From Pandoraea nosoerga (GTDB lineage: Bacteria; Pseudomonadota; Gammaproteobacteria; Burkholderiales; Burkholderiaceae): DNA of 64,000 bases. Below are positions 35,670 through 45,346 of the stretch, piece after piece. The position numbers and the translations under genes are program-made. The stretch spans positions 124,001 through 188,000 of the forward strand of contig NZ_CABPSC010000002.1 of NCBI RefSeq assembly GCF_902459585.1, written 5' to 3'. Positions within the stretch are counted from its first letter, which is position 1. Each line of letters starts with the position of its first letter. The notes beneath the pieces were generated by a model. That model made no database searches and was not told the origin of the DNA. It was given only the letters and a program-made list of their open reading frames with translations.

Positions 35670-36449
35670 ATGTTGACGAAGCGCCTCGTGCTGGCCGCCG
35701 CCTGTTTTCTGACGACCTTTGCCGCGGTGCCGGCAGCGCAGGCCGCCGATCCCACGTACACCGTGGGCGCCGGCGGCACGTATCGCCCGTTCGAGTTCGA
35801 AACCCCGCAAAAGGAGCTGGTGGGCTTCGACATCGACGTGATCAAGGCGATCGGCAAGGCCGGCGGGTTCAACGTGAAGCTGGTCAGCACGCCGTGGGAA
35901 GGCATCTTCGCAACGCTTGACCAGGGCGATCGCGACATCATCATTTCGGGCATCACCATTACCGACAAGCGTCGTGAAATGGTCGACTTCTCGGCGCCGT
36001 ATTTCCCGGCAGATCAGGTCATCATCACCTCGCCGGGCGCCAAGGTGGCCGGTCTGTCCGACCTGAAGAAGCTGCAGGTGGGCGTGGTCAATTCGAGCAC
36101 GGGCGACATCTCCGTGTCGGAAGAGCTGGGCAAGGCGAGTACCGCCATCCGCCGCTTCGACAACACGCCGCTCATGCTCGAGGAACTCTATCGCGGGGGC
36201 GTGGACGCCGCCGTGGGCGACGTCGGCGTGATCAAGTTCTACATCAAGAGCCACCCGGAAAAGCCGTTCAAGCTCGTGTACGACAGCAAGTTCAAGCGTC
36301 AGTACTTCGGTATCGCGGTCAAGAAGGGCAACAAGGCGGTGCTCGACAAGGTCAATGCGGGCCTGAAAAAGATCGTGGCTGACGGCACCTACGCCAAGAT
36401 CTACAAGCAGTGGTTCGACGCCGACGTGCCGGCGCTGCCGCAACAATAA
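35670..36449 (+). CDS. Amino-acid ABC transporter periplasmic binding protein (SBP family 3)
   Basis: A 259-residue binding protein. The signal peptide (MLTKRLVLAAACFLTTFAAVPAAQA) is cleaved before ADPTYTVGAGG. The mature domain has TYRPFEFETPQKELVGFDIDVIKAIGK, WEGIFATLDQGDRDIIISGITITDKRREMVDFSAPYF and the family-3 hinge pattern. The following permease, ATPase and transaminase genes suggest a basic amino acid such as arginine, ornithine or lysine, by context. The longer upstream frame reads through the 12-bp repeat and the terminator and is rejected. A terminator-like stem-loop follows the stop, so expression may exceed that of the membrane genes. Confidence 0.92.
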   Translation: MLTKRLVLAAACFLTTFAAVPAAQAADPTYTVGAGGTYRPFEFETPQKELVGFDIDVIKAIGKAGGFNVKLVSTPWEGIFATLDQGDRDIIISGITITDKRREMVDFSAPYFPADQVIITSPGAKVAGLSDLKKLQVGVVNSSTGDISVSEELGKASTAIRRFDNTPLMLEELYRGGVDAAVGDVGVIKFYIKSHPEKPFKLVYDSKFKRQYFGIAVKKGNKAVLDKVNAGLKKIVADGTYAKIYKQWFDADVPALPQQ

Positions 36450-36478
36450 GCAACGCGTGTAAGATTCGCGCCACGCGC

Positions 36479-36492
36479 GCCAGATATCTGGC
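36479..36492. promoter_or_regulatory. Perfect 14-bp palindrome between binding protein and permease genes
   Basis: GCCAGATATCTGGC is fully self-complementary and lies 30 bases after the binding-protein stop, just before the stem-loop. It may be an operator or part of the mRNA fold. I do not recognise the binding factor. Confidence 0.45.
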
Positions 36493-36494
36493 TC

Positions 36495-36555
36495 CTCGCG
36501 GCCCGTGAGCTGATCGTCGTCCTGCGACGTCAACCCCCGGGCCGCGAGCGTTTTT
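36495..36555 (+). terminator. Intercistronic terminator/attenuator stem-loop
   Basis: CTCGCGGCCCG (36495-36505) pairs with CGGGCCGCGAG (36538-36548), an 11-bp GC-rich stem with a 32-base loop, followed by five Ts. It sits 45 bases before the permease start and should cut readthrough from the binding-protein gene. The mRNA stoichiometry would then favour the binding protein. Confidence 0.75.
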
Positions 36556-36599
36556 CCGCCGGCCGGCCGGTTCGTTTCATTTTGTGAGAAAGGTGCTTC

Positions 36600-37352
36600 A
36601 TGGGTGGGTTCCAGTGGAACATCATCAGCGAATACATGCCCCTGTTCGTCGAGGGCACGCTGATGACGCTCAAGTGCACGGTGATCTGCGTGATCGCCGG
36701 CACGTTACTCGGGCTCGTGCTCGGCGTCGGCCGTCTGGCCGAGGCCCGTCATGGCTTCTACAAGTATTTCCTGCGCTACGCGGTGCAATACCCCGTGCGT
36801 TTCTATGTCAGCTTCTTTCGCGGCACGCCGCTGTTCGTGCAGATCCTGCTGATTCACTTCGCGCTCATGCCGATGCTGATCAACCCCGCGGGCGGCCTGA
36901 TCGTCAGCGGCGACTTCGCACGCGAGATCCGCTCGCAGTACGGCGCGTTCATGTCCGCGGTGCTGGCCATCTCCCTGAACGCCGGCGCGTATGTGTCCGA
37001 GATCTTCCGCGCAGGCATTCAGTCGATCGATCGCGGTCAGGCCGAGGCGGCCCGCTCGCTGGGCATGACCTACATGCAGACGCTGCGCAAGGTCGTGCTG
37101 CCGCAGGCGTTTCGTCGCATGCTGCCGCCGCTGGGCAACAACGCCATCGCGATCGTGAAGGACTCCTCGCTGGCCTCGGCGATCGGCCTGGCCGAACTGG
37201 CATACGCGGCGCGCACCGTCTCCGGCGCCTACGCTCGCTACTGGGAGCCGTATCTGACGATTTCGCTCATCTACTGGGTGATCACGCTGGTGCTGTCGGC
37301 ATTTGTTCAACATCTGGAATTGAGGTACGGCAAAGGTGATCGTCGTCAATAA
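36600..37352 (+). CDS. Amino-acid ABC transporter permease (HisM/GlnP type)
   Basis: A 250-residue inner-membrane permease with about five helices. The EAA-like loop is [50 protein letters not shown] near residues 160-200, which docks the ATPase. [18 protein letters not shown] is typical of the polar amino-acid subfamily. Only one permease gene is present, so a homodimer is expected. The stop region overlaps the start of the ATPase gene by 17 bases. A GAGAAAGG site precedes the start. Confidence 0.92.
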   Translation: MGGFQWNIISEYMPLFVEGTLMTLKCTVICVIAGTLLGLVLGVGRLAEARHGFYKYFLRYAVQYPVRFYVSFFRGTPLFVQILLIHFALMPMLINPAGGLIVSGDFAREIRSQYGAFMSAVLAISLNAGAYVSEIFRAGIQSIDRGQAEAARSLGMTYMQTLRKVVLPQAFRRMLPPLGNNAIAIVKDSSLASAIGLAELAYAARTVSGAYARYWEPYLTISLIYWVITLVLSAFVQHLELRYGKGDRRQ

Positions 37353-38058
37353 CCTGCAAAAGCAGTACGGCGATGCGCACGTGCTGCGCGGCATTTCGTG
37401 CCGCATCGAAGAAAGCGAAGTCGTTTGCGTGATCGGGCCGTCGGGCTCGGGCAAGAGCACTTTCCTGCGCTGCCTGAACGGGCTGGAGGACGTGAGCGGC
37501 GGCGAAGTGCTCGTCAACGGCTTTCACGTGGAAGATCCCAAGACGGACATGAATGCCATGCGCGCGAGCGTGGGCATGGTGTTCCAGCGCTTCAACCTGT
37601 TCCCGCACATGTCCGTGCTCGAGAATCTGATCCTCGCGCCGATGCAGGTGACCGGCATCAAGCGCGCGGAAGCGGTCACGATTGCCGAGCAGCTGCTGCG
37701 CAAGGTTGGCCTGCTCGACAAGATCGACGCGTTCCCGAACCAGCTCTCCGGCGGGCAGCAGCAGCGTGTGGCGATTGCGCGCGCGCTCGCCATGAAGCCC
37801 ACCGTCATGCTGTTCGACGAGCCAACTTCGGCGCTCGACCCCGAGCTCGTGGGCGAAGTGCTCGAAGTCATGAAGTCGCTCGCCGAGGAAGGCATGACGA
37901 TGGTGGTGGTCACCCACGAAATGGGCTTCGCGCGGGAAGTGTCCGATCGCGTGTTTTTCATCGATCAGGGCGTGATCATGGAAGAAGGGGCGCCGGAGCA
38001 GATCTTCTCGTCGCCGAAGCACGAGCGCACGCGCGAATTCCTGCGCAAGGTCCTGTAA
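37336..38058 (+). CDS. Amino-acid ABC transporter ATP-binding protein (GlnQ/HisP type)
   Basis: A 240-residue ATPase with Walker [10 protein letters not shown] near residue 34, Q-loop [16 protein letters not shown], signature [19 protein letters not shown], Walker [21 protein letters not shown] and the switch [15 protein letters not shown]. It begins at a GTG that overlaps the permease gene. It completes a single-permease polar amino-acid importer with the two upstream genes. The transaminase gene follows after 221 bases. Confidence 0.95.
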   Translation: MIVVNNLQKQYGDAHVLRGISCRIEESEVVCVIGPSGSGKSTFLRCLNGLEDVSGGEVLVNGFHVEDPKTDMNAMRASVGMVFQRFNLFPHMSVLENLILAPMQVTGIKRAEAVTIAEQLLRKVGLLDKIDAFPNQLSGGQQQRVAIARALAMKPTVMLFDEPTSALDPELVGEVLEVMKSLAEEGMTMVVVTHEMGFAREVSDRVFFIDQGVIMEEGAPEQIFSSPKHERTREFLRKVL

Positions 38059-38279
38059 CGGCCGACGCCATTCTCACGACGCGGCGCGCGCGAAGGGTGT
38101 ATCCGTGCGCTGCATCTGATTACAATGCGAGGGTACGCGCGCCAAGTGTCGGTCTACGTGATCGACCGCGGCGCGACGCCGGCGTCCTGAGCCCCCAGCC
38201 AGGTTTCTTTCATCGAGCAGCGACCGCGATGCGGCCTGCTTCGCAATCGCAGATTGCACTCCGATTTCATGAGGTTGTC

Positions 38280-39521
38280 ATGAGCCAGCCAATCCCCGTG
38301 ACCCGCCAGACGTTCGACGACGTGATGGTGCCCAATTACGCTCCCGCCCAGATGGTGCCGGTGCGCGGCGAAGGCTCGCGCATGTGGGACCAGGAAGGCC
38401 GCGAGTATGTCGATTTCACCGGCGGCATTGCCGTGAACGCGTTGGGCCACGCGAATCCGGAGCTGGTGAAGGTCATCGAGGAGCAGGCGCGCAAGGTGTG
38501 GCACATCGGCAACGGCTACACGAACGAGCCGGTGCTGCGTCTGGCGAAAGCGCTCACCGAAGCGACCTTTGCCGACAAGGCGTTCTTCTGCAATTCGGGC
38601 CTCGAGGCCAACGAAGCCGCGCTCAAGCTCGCACGGCGCTACGCATACGACCATGCGGCCGAGCGCGGCGGCAAGGAAAAGAGCGAGATCATCTCGTTCT
38701 ACAACTCGTTTCACGGTCGTTCGCTGTTTACCGTGAGCGTAGGCGGTCAGGCCAAGTACACAGAAGGTTTCGGCCCGTTGCCGGGCGGTATCATGCATCT
38801 GCCGTACAACGACCTGGCGACCGTGGAGGCGACCCTCTCGGACGCCACGGCCGCCGTAATCGTCGAGCCGGTGCAAGGCGAGGGCGGTGTGCTGCCCGCC
38901 GATCCCGACTTCCTCAAGGGCCTGCGCGCCCTGTGCGACAAGCACGGCGCGCTGCTCATTTTCGACGAGGTGCAGACGGGCGTCGGCAGAACAGGCACCC
39001 TCTACGCCTATGAGCAGTACGGCGTGACGCCGGACATCCTGACGACGGCCAAGGCGTTGGGCAACGGCTACCCGATCGGCGGCATTCTGACCACGAGCAA
39101 GATCGCGGCGAGCTTCTCGCCGGGCACGCACGGCTGCACGTATGGTGGCAATCCGCTTGCCACGGCCGTTGCGGGCCGCGTGCTCGAACTCATCAACACG
39201 CCCGAGACGCTCAACGGCGTGAAGTCGCGCCACGACTACTTCATCAAGGGCATCGAAGCGATCAATGCGCGCCACGGCGTGTTTGCCGACGTGCGCGGCA
39301 TGGGGCTGCTCATCGGCGCGGTGCTCAAGCCGGCATTCGCGGGCCGCGCGAAGGACATCGTCGCCGAAGCCGAGAAGAATGGGCTGATGCTGCTGGTGGC
39401 CGGCGGCGACGTGGTGCGTTTCGCGCCGTCGCTCAACATTCCGTTCGCGGATATCGACGCGGGCCTCGCGTCGCTCGACAAGGCGGTCGCGGCGGTGGCC
39501 GCCACGGCAAAGGCTGCCTGA
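38280..39521 (+). CDS. astC: Acetylornithine/succinylornithine transaminase
   Basis: A 413-residue class-III PLP aminotransferase. The PLP-lysine is in [14 protein letters not shown], with [19 protein letters not shown]-like and [28 protein letters not shown] motifs upstream. The sequence could serve as ArgD (biosynthesis) or AstC/AruC (catabolism). The adjacent arginine succinyltransferase and the amino-acid importer favour the catabolic AST role. It would convert succinylornithine to succinylglutamate semialdehyde. A TACAAT-like -10 occurs near 38121. Confidence 0.88.
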   Translation: MSQPIPVTRQTFDDVMVPNYAPAQMVPVRGEGSRMWDQEGREYVDFTGGIAVNALGHANPELVKVIEEQARKVWHIGNGYTNEPVLRLAKALTEATFADKAFFCNSGLEANEAALKLARRYAYDHAAERGGKEKSEIISFYNSFHGRSLFTVSVGGQAKYTEGFGPLPGGIMHLPYNDLATVEATLSDATAAVIVEPVQGEGGVLPADPDFLKGLRALCDKHGALLIFDEVQTGVGRTGTLYAYEQYGVTPDILTTAKALGNGYPIGGILTTSKIAASFSPGTHGCTYGGNPLATAVAGRVLELINTPETLNGVKSRHDYFIKGIEAINARHGVFADVRGMGLLIGAVLKPAFAGRAKDIVAEAEKNGLMLLVAGGDVVRFAPSLNIPFADIDAGLASLDKAVAAVAATAKAA

Positions 39522-39635
39522 GGTGGCCTGACGTCACTCAATGCCGCTTGGCACCGCCGTGTTCGCCGTGTTTGCTGGGGGGGCGCGCTCGTCGGCCGGC
39601 TGACGCCGGCCCGCACCGACCCTTCGCGCTGATGT

Positions 39636-39673
39636 CAGCACAAGGACAGCACGAAGGACACCACGAAGGACAC
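39636..39673. repeat. 12-bp tandem repeat before astA, about 3 units
   Basis: Units of CAGCACGAAGGA and variants lie in the astC-astA gap. An alternative, longer AstA start at 39632 would read them as QGQHEGHHEGHR, so the array is either untranslated leader or a His-rich N-terminal extension. Confidence 0.7.
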
Positions 39674-39736
39674 CGGGCCGGACCGACGGAGCCCGTCGCT
39701 CCGGCCCATGTTTCATCGACCTCGCCGGATCTGCCC

Positions 39737-40894
39737 ATGACACGCCCATCGAAATCGCTGACGCCGCCCCTGCCGCAAGGTGATCTGCCGTCGCCGGAGG
39801 ATGTCGCATTGGCGTCGTCGCTGCGGGTGGTGCGGCTGGCGCGCCAGGACGATTTGCCCGCGCTGCTCAAGCTCGCCGAACTGGCCGGCCCGGGCATGAC
39901 GTCGTTCAAGCCCGACCGGGCGGCACTCGAAGCCCGCCTGGCGCGTGTCGCCGCCACGATCGACGGCCAGGCGCCCACCGCAGCGCAGGGCTATCTGTTC
40001 GTGATGGAAGATGTGGAGACGGGCGAGATTGCCGGCGTGTGCGGGCTGGAGGCCGCCGTCGGGCTCGAACAGCCGTTCTACACGTACCGTAAGGACACCA
40101 TCGTCCACGCGAGCCGTGAATTGAACGTCTGGTCGCGCATGCTGACGTTGTCGCTCTCGAACGACCTCACCGGCTACAGCGAGCTGTGTTCTCTGCTGCT
40201 CGATCCCGCATGGCGCGGGCATGGCAACGGCGCATTGCTCTCGAAGGCTCGCTTTCTGTTCATGGCGCAGTTTCCCGAGCGGTTCGGGCCGTATGTCTGC
40301 GCCGAACTGCGCGGCTATTTCGACGATGACGGCCAGAGCCCGTTCTGGCGTTCGCTGGGGCAGCACTTCTTCAAGATCGATTTCGATCAGGCGGATTACC
40401 TCACGTCGATCGGCAAGAAGTCGTTTGTCGCCGAACTGATGCCGAAGTACCCGATCTACGTCGACTTTCTGTCGCCGCAGGCGCAGGCGGCCATTGGCGT
40501 GACGCACCGCGATACACTCCCCGCGCGTCGCTTGCTCGAACAGGAGGGCATGCGCTCGGGCGCCCACGTCGACATCTTCGATAGCGGGCCGGTGCTCGAG
40601 GCGCGCGTGGCCGATCTGCGTGCGGCGCGCGACGGCCGTTATCTCAGCGTGAACATCGTGGATCCGGCCGCCAGCCAAAACGGCGGCACCGCGCCGCCGA
40701 GCGCCGTGCCTGCCGGCGAGGCGTATCTGGTGGCGCGTCTGGGGCTGGCGAGTTTCCGCGCGACGTTGGTCACCGGCCGTCCCGAGCGACGCAGTTTCGC
40801 AATGAGCCCGCTCGCGGCGAAGGCGCTGGGCGTGGAGCAGGGCGATCGCGTCCAGGTGCTGCCGCTCAAGCCGCCGCGCGCCGACGCGATCTGA
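39737..40894 (+). CDS. astA: Arginine N-succinyltransferase
   Basis: A 385-residue AstA/AruF-type acyltransferase, first step of the arginine succinyltransferase pathway (succinyl-CoA plus arginine). Family segments are LRVVRLARQDDLPALLKLAELAGPGMTSF near residue 28. FYTYRKDTIVHASRELNVWSRMLTLSLSNDLTGYSELCSLLLDPAWRGHGNGALLSKARF and FVAELMPKYPIYVDFLSPQAQAAIG follow. About 27 extra residues precede the usual start. A start at 39632 is also possible; neither has a good ribosome-binding site. The other AST genes (astD, astB, astE) are not downstream; the HdeD-like gene follows instead. Confidence 0.88.
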   Translation: MTRPSKSLTPPLPQGDLPSPEDVALASSLRVVRLARQDDLPALLKLAELAGPGMTSFKPDRAALEARLARVAATIDGQAPTAAQGYLFVMEDVETGEIAGVCGLEAAVGLEQPFYTYRKDTIVHASRELNVWSRMLTLSLSNDLTGYSELCSLLLDPAWRGHGNGALLSKARFLFMAQFPERFGPYVCAELRGYFDDDGQSPFWRSLGQHFFKIDFDQADYLTSIGKKSFVAELMPKYPIYVDFLSPQAQAAIGVTHRDTLPARRLLEQEGMRSGAHVDIFDSGPVLEARVADLRAARDGRYLSVNIVDPAASQNGGTAPPSAVPAGEAYLVARLGLASFRATLVTGRPERRSFAMSPLAAKALGVEQGDRVQVLPLKPPRADAI

Positions 40895-41279
40895 CACGGC
40901 GTCATCCGCGCATGCGCCTCGCGCGCGCGGAACCATTGCGCGCCGAGTGTCGCATTCATACGCGCAACGCGCACGTTCTCGGTCACGCAGCGCGCATGCG
41001 CACACCCGCGCGAAAGTTCGATGGAGAAAATTCATGAGGGCGGTGACGCCGATTCGGGCGTGCCGGCAAGACGAGATGACGCCGGTCAAAGCGCCTGCTC
41101 GCCGTACAAGCATTCGCGCATTTTTCACTTGATCTTGCCGCGTCGCCGTCTCTAGAATGACCTTTCGACGCGCCTCGGATGCCGTTGCCGCCGCCCCCAT
41201 CGTGCTCGTGCGTAGCTTCGATATGGGCGCGCCAGTGGCTCGCGTTCGCTACCCGCGGTTATTTCACGAGAGGGATGCC
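40895..41279. other. Intergenic region between astA and the HdeD-like gene
   Basis: A 385-base gap with no convincing gene. A 44-codon frame from 41021 has no good ribosome-binding site or composition support. The main feature is the promoter at 41129-41158. The Rsp-like GC-rich first half shows no clear terminator. Confidence 0.45.
41129..41158 (+). promoter_or_regulatory. Sigma-70-like promoter of the HdeD-like gene
   Basis: TTGATC (41129-41134) and TAGAAT (41153-41158) are separated by 18 bases, about 120 bases upstream of the 41280 start. The leader carries a further ATG at 41224 in frame, but the GAGAGGG site supports the later start. Confidence 0.55.
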
Positions 41280-41852
41280 ATGCTCAGACTTCTGTCGAAA
41301 TACTGGTGGTTGCTTGTGTTGCGCGGTGTACTGGCCGTGATTTTCGGCATTGCGGCGTTTGCGCTGCCCGGGGTCACGATCGCCGTCCTGGTGCTGTGTT
41401 TCGGCGCCTTCTCGTTTGTCGACGGCATCTTTTCCCTGAGCGGGGCGTGGAGTGCGCGCAGCGAGCACGCCGACTGGTGGCTGCCGCTGCTCCAGGGCAT
41501 TGCCGGCGTCGTCATCGGCGTTCTGACCTATCTCAACCCGGCGCTGACGGCCGTCGCGCTGCTCATCTATATCGTGGCCTGGAGTTTTGTCACCGGCGTG
41601 TTGCAGGTGGCGGCAGGCATCGCGTTGCGGCGCGAAGTCAAAGGCGAGCTCTGGGTCATTCTCTCCGGTGTGTTCAGCATCCTGTTTGCCGTCTTCATCA
41701 TGTGGCAACCCGGCGCCGGGGCGCTCGCGCTCATCTGGGCCATTGGGTCGTGGGCCGTCATCTGGGGCGTGCTCCTCGTGATGGCCGGTATCAAGCTGCG
41801 CGGCGCGGCCCATGGGCCGGCGCACGCTGCCCCGGGGCAACTGCGCCCGTAG
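41280..41852 (+). CDS. HdeD family acid-resistance-type membrane protein
   Basis: A 190-residue protein with six hydrophobic segments and the DUF308/HdeD pattern: YWWLLVLRGVLAVIFGIAAFALPGVTIAVLVLCFGAFSFVDGIF, WLPLLQGIAGVVIGVLTYLNPALTAVALLIYIVAWSFVTGVLQV and GELWVILSGVFSILFAVFIMWQPGAGALALIWAIGSWAVIWGVLLVMAGIKLR. In E. coli HdeD contributes to acid resistance at high cell density; a similar role here is not shown. A GAGAGGG site lies just before the start. dps follows after 137 bases on the same strand, so the two may form a stress pair. Confidence 0.88.
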   Translation: MLRLLSKYWWLLVLRGVLAVIFGIAAFALPGVTIAVLVLCFGAFSFVDGIFSLSGAWSARSEHADWWLPLLQGIAGVVIGVLTYLNPALTAVALLIYIVAWSFVTGVLQVAAGIALRREVKGELWVILSGVFSILFAVFIMWQPGAGALALIWAIGSWAVIWGVLLVMAGIKLRGAAHGPAHAAPGQLRP

Positions 41853-41989
41853 ATCCGCACGCCGGCACACCCGCACACCCGCGGCGCGCCGTTTGCCGAT
41901 TTTTCTTCGTCCGCGCGGGCGGCTGGGGCCGTCCGGCGCCGACGGCCATCCCCGGCGGCCCGCCGGCCGCCAGACGTCAGGAGTGTCAA

Positions 41990-42475
41990 ATGGCTCTGAA
42001 TCATACGCGTAACACCCTCGGTGAGAAGATCCGTATCGAGTCGGTCAATCAACTCAATCGGGGGCTGGTCAACGGCATCGACGTTCAGCGTCAGGCCAAG
42101 CAGGCGCACTGGAACGTACACGGCCCGGGCTTCATCGAGCTGCACCTGCTGTTCGACGAGGTCTACAACGCCGCGGTCGAATGGGCGGATCTGTGTGCGG
42201 AGCGTCTCGTCGCCCTCGGTGGCGTGGCCGACGGTCGGGTGCAGAGCGTTGCGCAGAAGACCGAACTGCCGGTGTACAAGAACGAGTTCAAGCGCGGCAT
42301 CGATCACGCCGCGGCGCTGGCCGAAGCCCTGGCCGCATACGGCGAAATCATTCGCGGCCTGATCGACGCGTCGGCGGAAATCGGCGACGCCACCACGTCG
42401 GACGTATTTACCGAGATCTCGCGCGGCGTGGACGATCACCTCTGGAAGGTGGAAGCGCACTTGCGCGGCGATTGA
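41990..42475 (+). CDS. dps: Dps-family ferritin-like DNA-protection protein
   Basis: A 161-residue four-helix ferritin-like protein. The intersubunit ferroxidase residues lie in RQAKQAHWNVHGPGFIELHLLFDEVYNAAVEWADLCAERLVALGG (His, Asp and Glu positions). It forms dodecamers that oxidise and store iron with hydrogen peroxide and protect DNA. CAGGAG lies eight bases upstream. The N-terminus (MALNHTRNTLGEKIRIESVNQLNRGL) is short and only mildly basic, so DNA binding is less certain than ferroxidase activity. Confidence 0.95.
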   Translation: MALNHTRNTLGEKIRIESVNQLNRGLVNGIDVQRQAKQAHWNVHGPGFIELHLLFDEVYNAAVEWADLCAERLVALGGVADGRVQSVAQKTELPVYKNEFKRGIDHAAALAEALAAYGEIIRGLIDASAEIGDATTSDVFTEISRGVDDHLWKVEAHLRGD

Positions 42476-42640
42476 TCCCGCGCAGTCGCCTCGTGCGCAC
42501 GGCCCCGAGCCGTTTGCGCTGCCGCCGCCGCTCGAGGCGGCGGCCTGCCGCATTGCAATGCGCATGACAAGGAACGCGCGCACCCGGTCGCGCCGGTGCG
42601 CGCGTTCGCGCGTGCATTACCCGATCCCCCCGGAGCTCCC

Positions 42641-45346
42641 ATGACCACCCGTAACCTGAGCCAGATGTTTCAGCCCAAGTCGGTCGCCGTGATCGGCGCG
42701 TCCAACCGCGAACGCCGCGTGGGGACGACCGTGCTGCACAACGTCATCGACGGCGGCTTTCGGGGCGAGATCTATCCGGTCAATCCGAAGTACGGCGCGC
42801 TCGCGGGCAGGAAGTGCTATCGCAACGTCGCCGACTTGCCGCAGGCGCCCGATCTGGCCGTGATCTGTACGCCACCCGCTACGGTGCCCGAGCTGATTCG
42901 CGAACTGGGCGCGCGTGGCACACGCGCGGCGCTGGTGCTGAGCTCGGGGCTGGCGCGCGAGCGCGATCGTCATGGCGTAACGCTGCAAGCGCGCATGCTC
43001 GAGGCCGCCAAGCCGCACGTGCTGCGCGTTCTCGGGCCAAACTGCATCGGACTGTTGAGTCCCGGCATCGGCTTGAACGCGAGCTTCGCACACATGGGGG
43101 CGCGCCCGGGAAAGCTCGCCTTCGTCTCGCAGTCGGGCGCGCTCACCACGGCCGTGCTCGATTGGGCCGACGCGCGCGACATCGGCTTTTCGCACTTCGT
43201 CTCGCTGGGCGACGGGGCCGACGTGGACTTCGGCGACATGCTCGACTATCTCGCGAGCGATCCGGGCACGGACGCGATTCTGATGTACATGGAATCGATT
43301 CGCGACGCACGCAAGTTCATGTCGGCCGCGCGCGCGGCTGCACGCAACAAGCCGGTTGTCGTGATCAAGTCGGGGCGCGCGCCCGAAGGCGCTCAGGCGG
43401 CGGCGTCGCACACCGGCGCACTGGCCGGGGCGGACGATGTCTACGATGCCGCGATCCGGCGCGCGGGCATGCTGCGCGTGGACACGACCGACGAGCTTTT
43501 CGCCGCGGTCGAGACGCTCGCGCGCCTGCGCCCCTTCCTTGGCGACAGACTTTCGATCATGACCAACGGCGGCGGCGCCGGCGTGATGGCGACCGACGCA
43601 CTCGTACTCGCCGGTGGCAAGCTCGCGGCGCTGAGCGACGAGACGCGCGAGGCGCTCGACGCCGTCCTGCCGAAATCGCTCGGTCGCGTGAATCCGGTCG
43701 ACATCGGCGGCGACGCCGATCTCGAGCGTTACACGAAGACGCTCGCCGCGCTGTGCGAAGACCCGGAGACGGCCGCGGTACTGTTCATACAGGCGCCGAC
43801 GGCCGTGATGCCGAGCCTCGACGTCGCCCATGCCCTCGCCGCGTTGCCCCGAATGCCGAAGAACGTCTTCACATGCTGGCTTGGCGGCGAGACGGCGGAG
43901 CGCGCGCGCCGCGTCTGTCGCGAGGCGGGGCTGCCGACGTATGACACGCCGGAGAACGCCGCGCGGGCCTTCCTTGAAGCCGTGAACTATCGCCGCAACC
44001 AGGCGCTGCTCATGGAGACGCCGCCATCGATTCCGCCAGGCTTCGCGCCCGACATCGCGCGGGTGCGCGCAATCGTCGAGAGCGCGATGCGCGAGGGCCG
44101 CGAACTGCTCTCCGAGCCGGAAGCCAAGGGCGTGCTCGCCGCTTACGGCATTCCCGTCGTGGAGACGCTCGTGGCGCAGACGCCGGAGCAGGCCGGCGAG
44201 CTGGCGCAAGGCATCGGCTTTCCGGTGGCGCTCAAGCTGGTGTCGCCCGACATCTCGCACAAGTCGGACGTCGGCGGCGTGGTGCTCAATATCGAGACGG
44301 CGGAGCAGGCAAGGCAGGCCGCGTGTCAGATACGCAAGCGCGCGCTTGCCGCGAGGCCCGACGCCCGCGTGAGCGGCTACGCCGTGCAGCGCATGGTCAA
44401 CGGGACGGAGGCGTTCGAGCTGATCGTGGGCGTGGCGACCGACAGCGTCTTCGGTCCGGTGCTGCTGTTCGGGCAGGGCGGCACCGCCGTCGAAGTCATT
44501 GCCGACCGCACCATCGGCCTGCCGCCGCTGAACCTGAATCTCGCGCGCGACATGGTGGCGCGCGCCCGCGTGTCGCGGCTGCTCGCGGGCTATCGCAATC
44601 GCCCGCCGGCCAACCACGAGGCCATCTATCTCACGCTCGTGAAGCTCTCGCAACTCGTATGCGACGTGCCCGAAATCGCGGAGCTGGACATCAACCCGCT
44701 GTTCGCGGATTCACACGGCGTGCTCGCGCTCGACGCACGCATCGTCGCGCGCAGGCCCGCGGTGCCGGGGCATGGACGGTTGGCGATTCGTCCGTATCCG
44801 CAGGAGCTCGAGAGCACCGTGGACGCCGGCGGCAAGCCGGTGCGCGTGCGCCCCATTCGTCCCGAGGACGAGCCCGCCTACAACGCGTTTTTCCACACAC
44901 TCACGCCGCAGGACGTGCAGTTCCGCTACTTCGGGCTCATCAAGGAGCTGTCGCACTCGCAGATGGCGCGCGTCACGCAGATCGACTACGACCGCGCGAT
45001 GACGTTCGTGGCGACCGAAAAGGACGAGAGCGGCAGCACGCGCCTGCTCGGCGTGGTGCAGGCGATGGCCGATCCTGACAACACCGTGGCCGAGTTCGCG
45101 GTCACCGTGAGTCCGGCGGCGCAGGGGCGGGGCCTGGGTCGTGCGCTGATGGAGCACATCATCGACTACTGCCGCAAGCGTGGTACTGGGGAACTCATCG
45201 GCTATGTCCTGTGCGCAAATACGCGTATGCTGACACTCGCCCGCCATCTTGGCTTCCGGGAGGCCGAGGAGATGGAGGCGGGCATCGTTCATATCCGGCT
45301 GCCGCTGCAACAGACGGCGCAGGCGCAGGAGACGCGTGAGGAGTGA
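42641..45346 (+). CDS. Pat-type protein lysine acetyltransferase: acyl-CoA synthetase-like (NDP-forming) fused to GNAT
   Basis: A 901-residue protein. Residues 1-140 form the CoA-binding Rossmann domain (SVAVIGASNRERRVGTTVLHNVIDGGFRGEIYPVNPKY). Succinyl-CoA-synthetase-like domains run to about 450 (ASHTGALAG, IMTNGGGAGVMATDAL). An ATP-grasp domain occupies about 480-700 (LSEPEAKGVLAAYGIPVVETLVAQTPEQAGELAQGIGFPVALKLVSPDISHKSDVGGV). A C-terminal GNAT domain (EFAVTVSPAAQGRGLGRALMEHIIDYCRKRG, acetyl-CoA loop) begins near residue 730. This matches the Pat/YfiQ architecture that acetylates lysines, including acetyl-CoA synthetase, in response to acetyl-CoA. Targets here are not shown. Confidence 0.9.
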   Translation: MTTRNLSQMFQPKSVAVIGASNRERRVGTTVLHNVIDGGFRGEIYPVNPKYGALAGRKCYRNVADLPQAPDLAVICTPPATVPELIRELGARGTRAALVLSSGLARERDRHGVTLQARMLEAAKPHVLRVLGPNCIGLLSPGIGLNASFAHMGARPGKLAFVSQSGALTTAVLDWADARDIGFSHFVSLGDGADVDFGDMLDYLASDPGTDAILMYMESIRDARKFMSAARAAARNKPVVVIKSGRAPEGAQAAASHTGALAGADDVYDAAIRRAGMLRVDTTDELFAAVETLARLRPFLGDRLSIMTNGGGAGVMATDALVLAGGKLAALSDETREALDAVLPKSLGRVNPVDIGGDADLERYTKTLAALCEDPETAAVLFIQAPTAVMPSLDVAHALAALPRMPKNVFTCWLGGETAERARRVCREAGLPTYDTPENAARAFLEAVNYRRNQALLMETPPSIPPGFAPDIARVRAIVESAMREGRELLSEPEAKGVLAAYGIPVVETLVAQTPEQAGELAQGIGFPVALKLVSPDISHKSDVGGVVLNIETAEQARQAACQIRKRALAARPDARVSGYAVQRMVNGTEAFELIVGVATDSVFGPVLLFGQGGTAVEVIADRTIGLPPLNLNLARDMVARARVSRLLAGYRNRPPANHEAIYLTLVKLSQLVCDVPEIAELDINPLFADSHGVLALDARIVARRPAVPGHGRLAIRPYPQELESTVDAGGKPVRVRPIRPEDEPAYNAFFHTLTPQDVQFRYFGLIKELSHSQMARVTQIDYDRAMTFVATEKDESGSTRLLGVVQAMADPDNTVAEFAVTVSPAAQGRGLGRALMEHIIDYCRKRGTGELIGYVLCANTRMLTLARHLGFREAEEMEAGIVHIRLPLQQTAQAQETREE

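Noticed and set aside
41021-41155. A 44-codon frame in the astA-HdeD gap
   Set aside because: No ribosome-binding site, Arg-rich end, and it overlaps the promoter of the HdeD-like gene.
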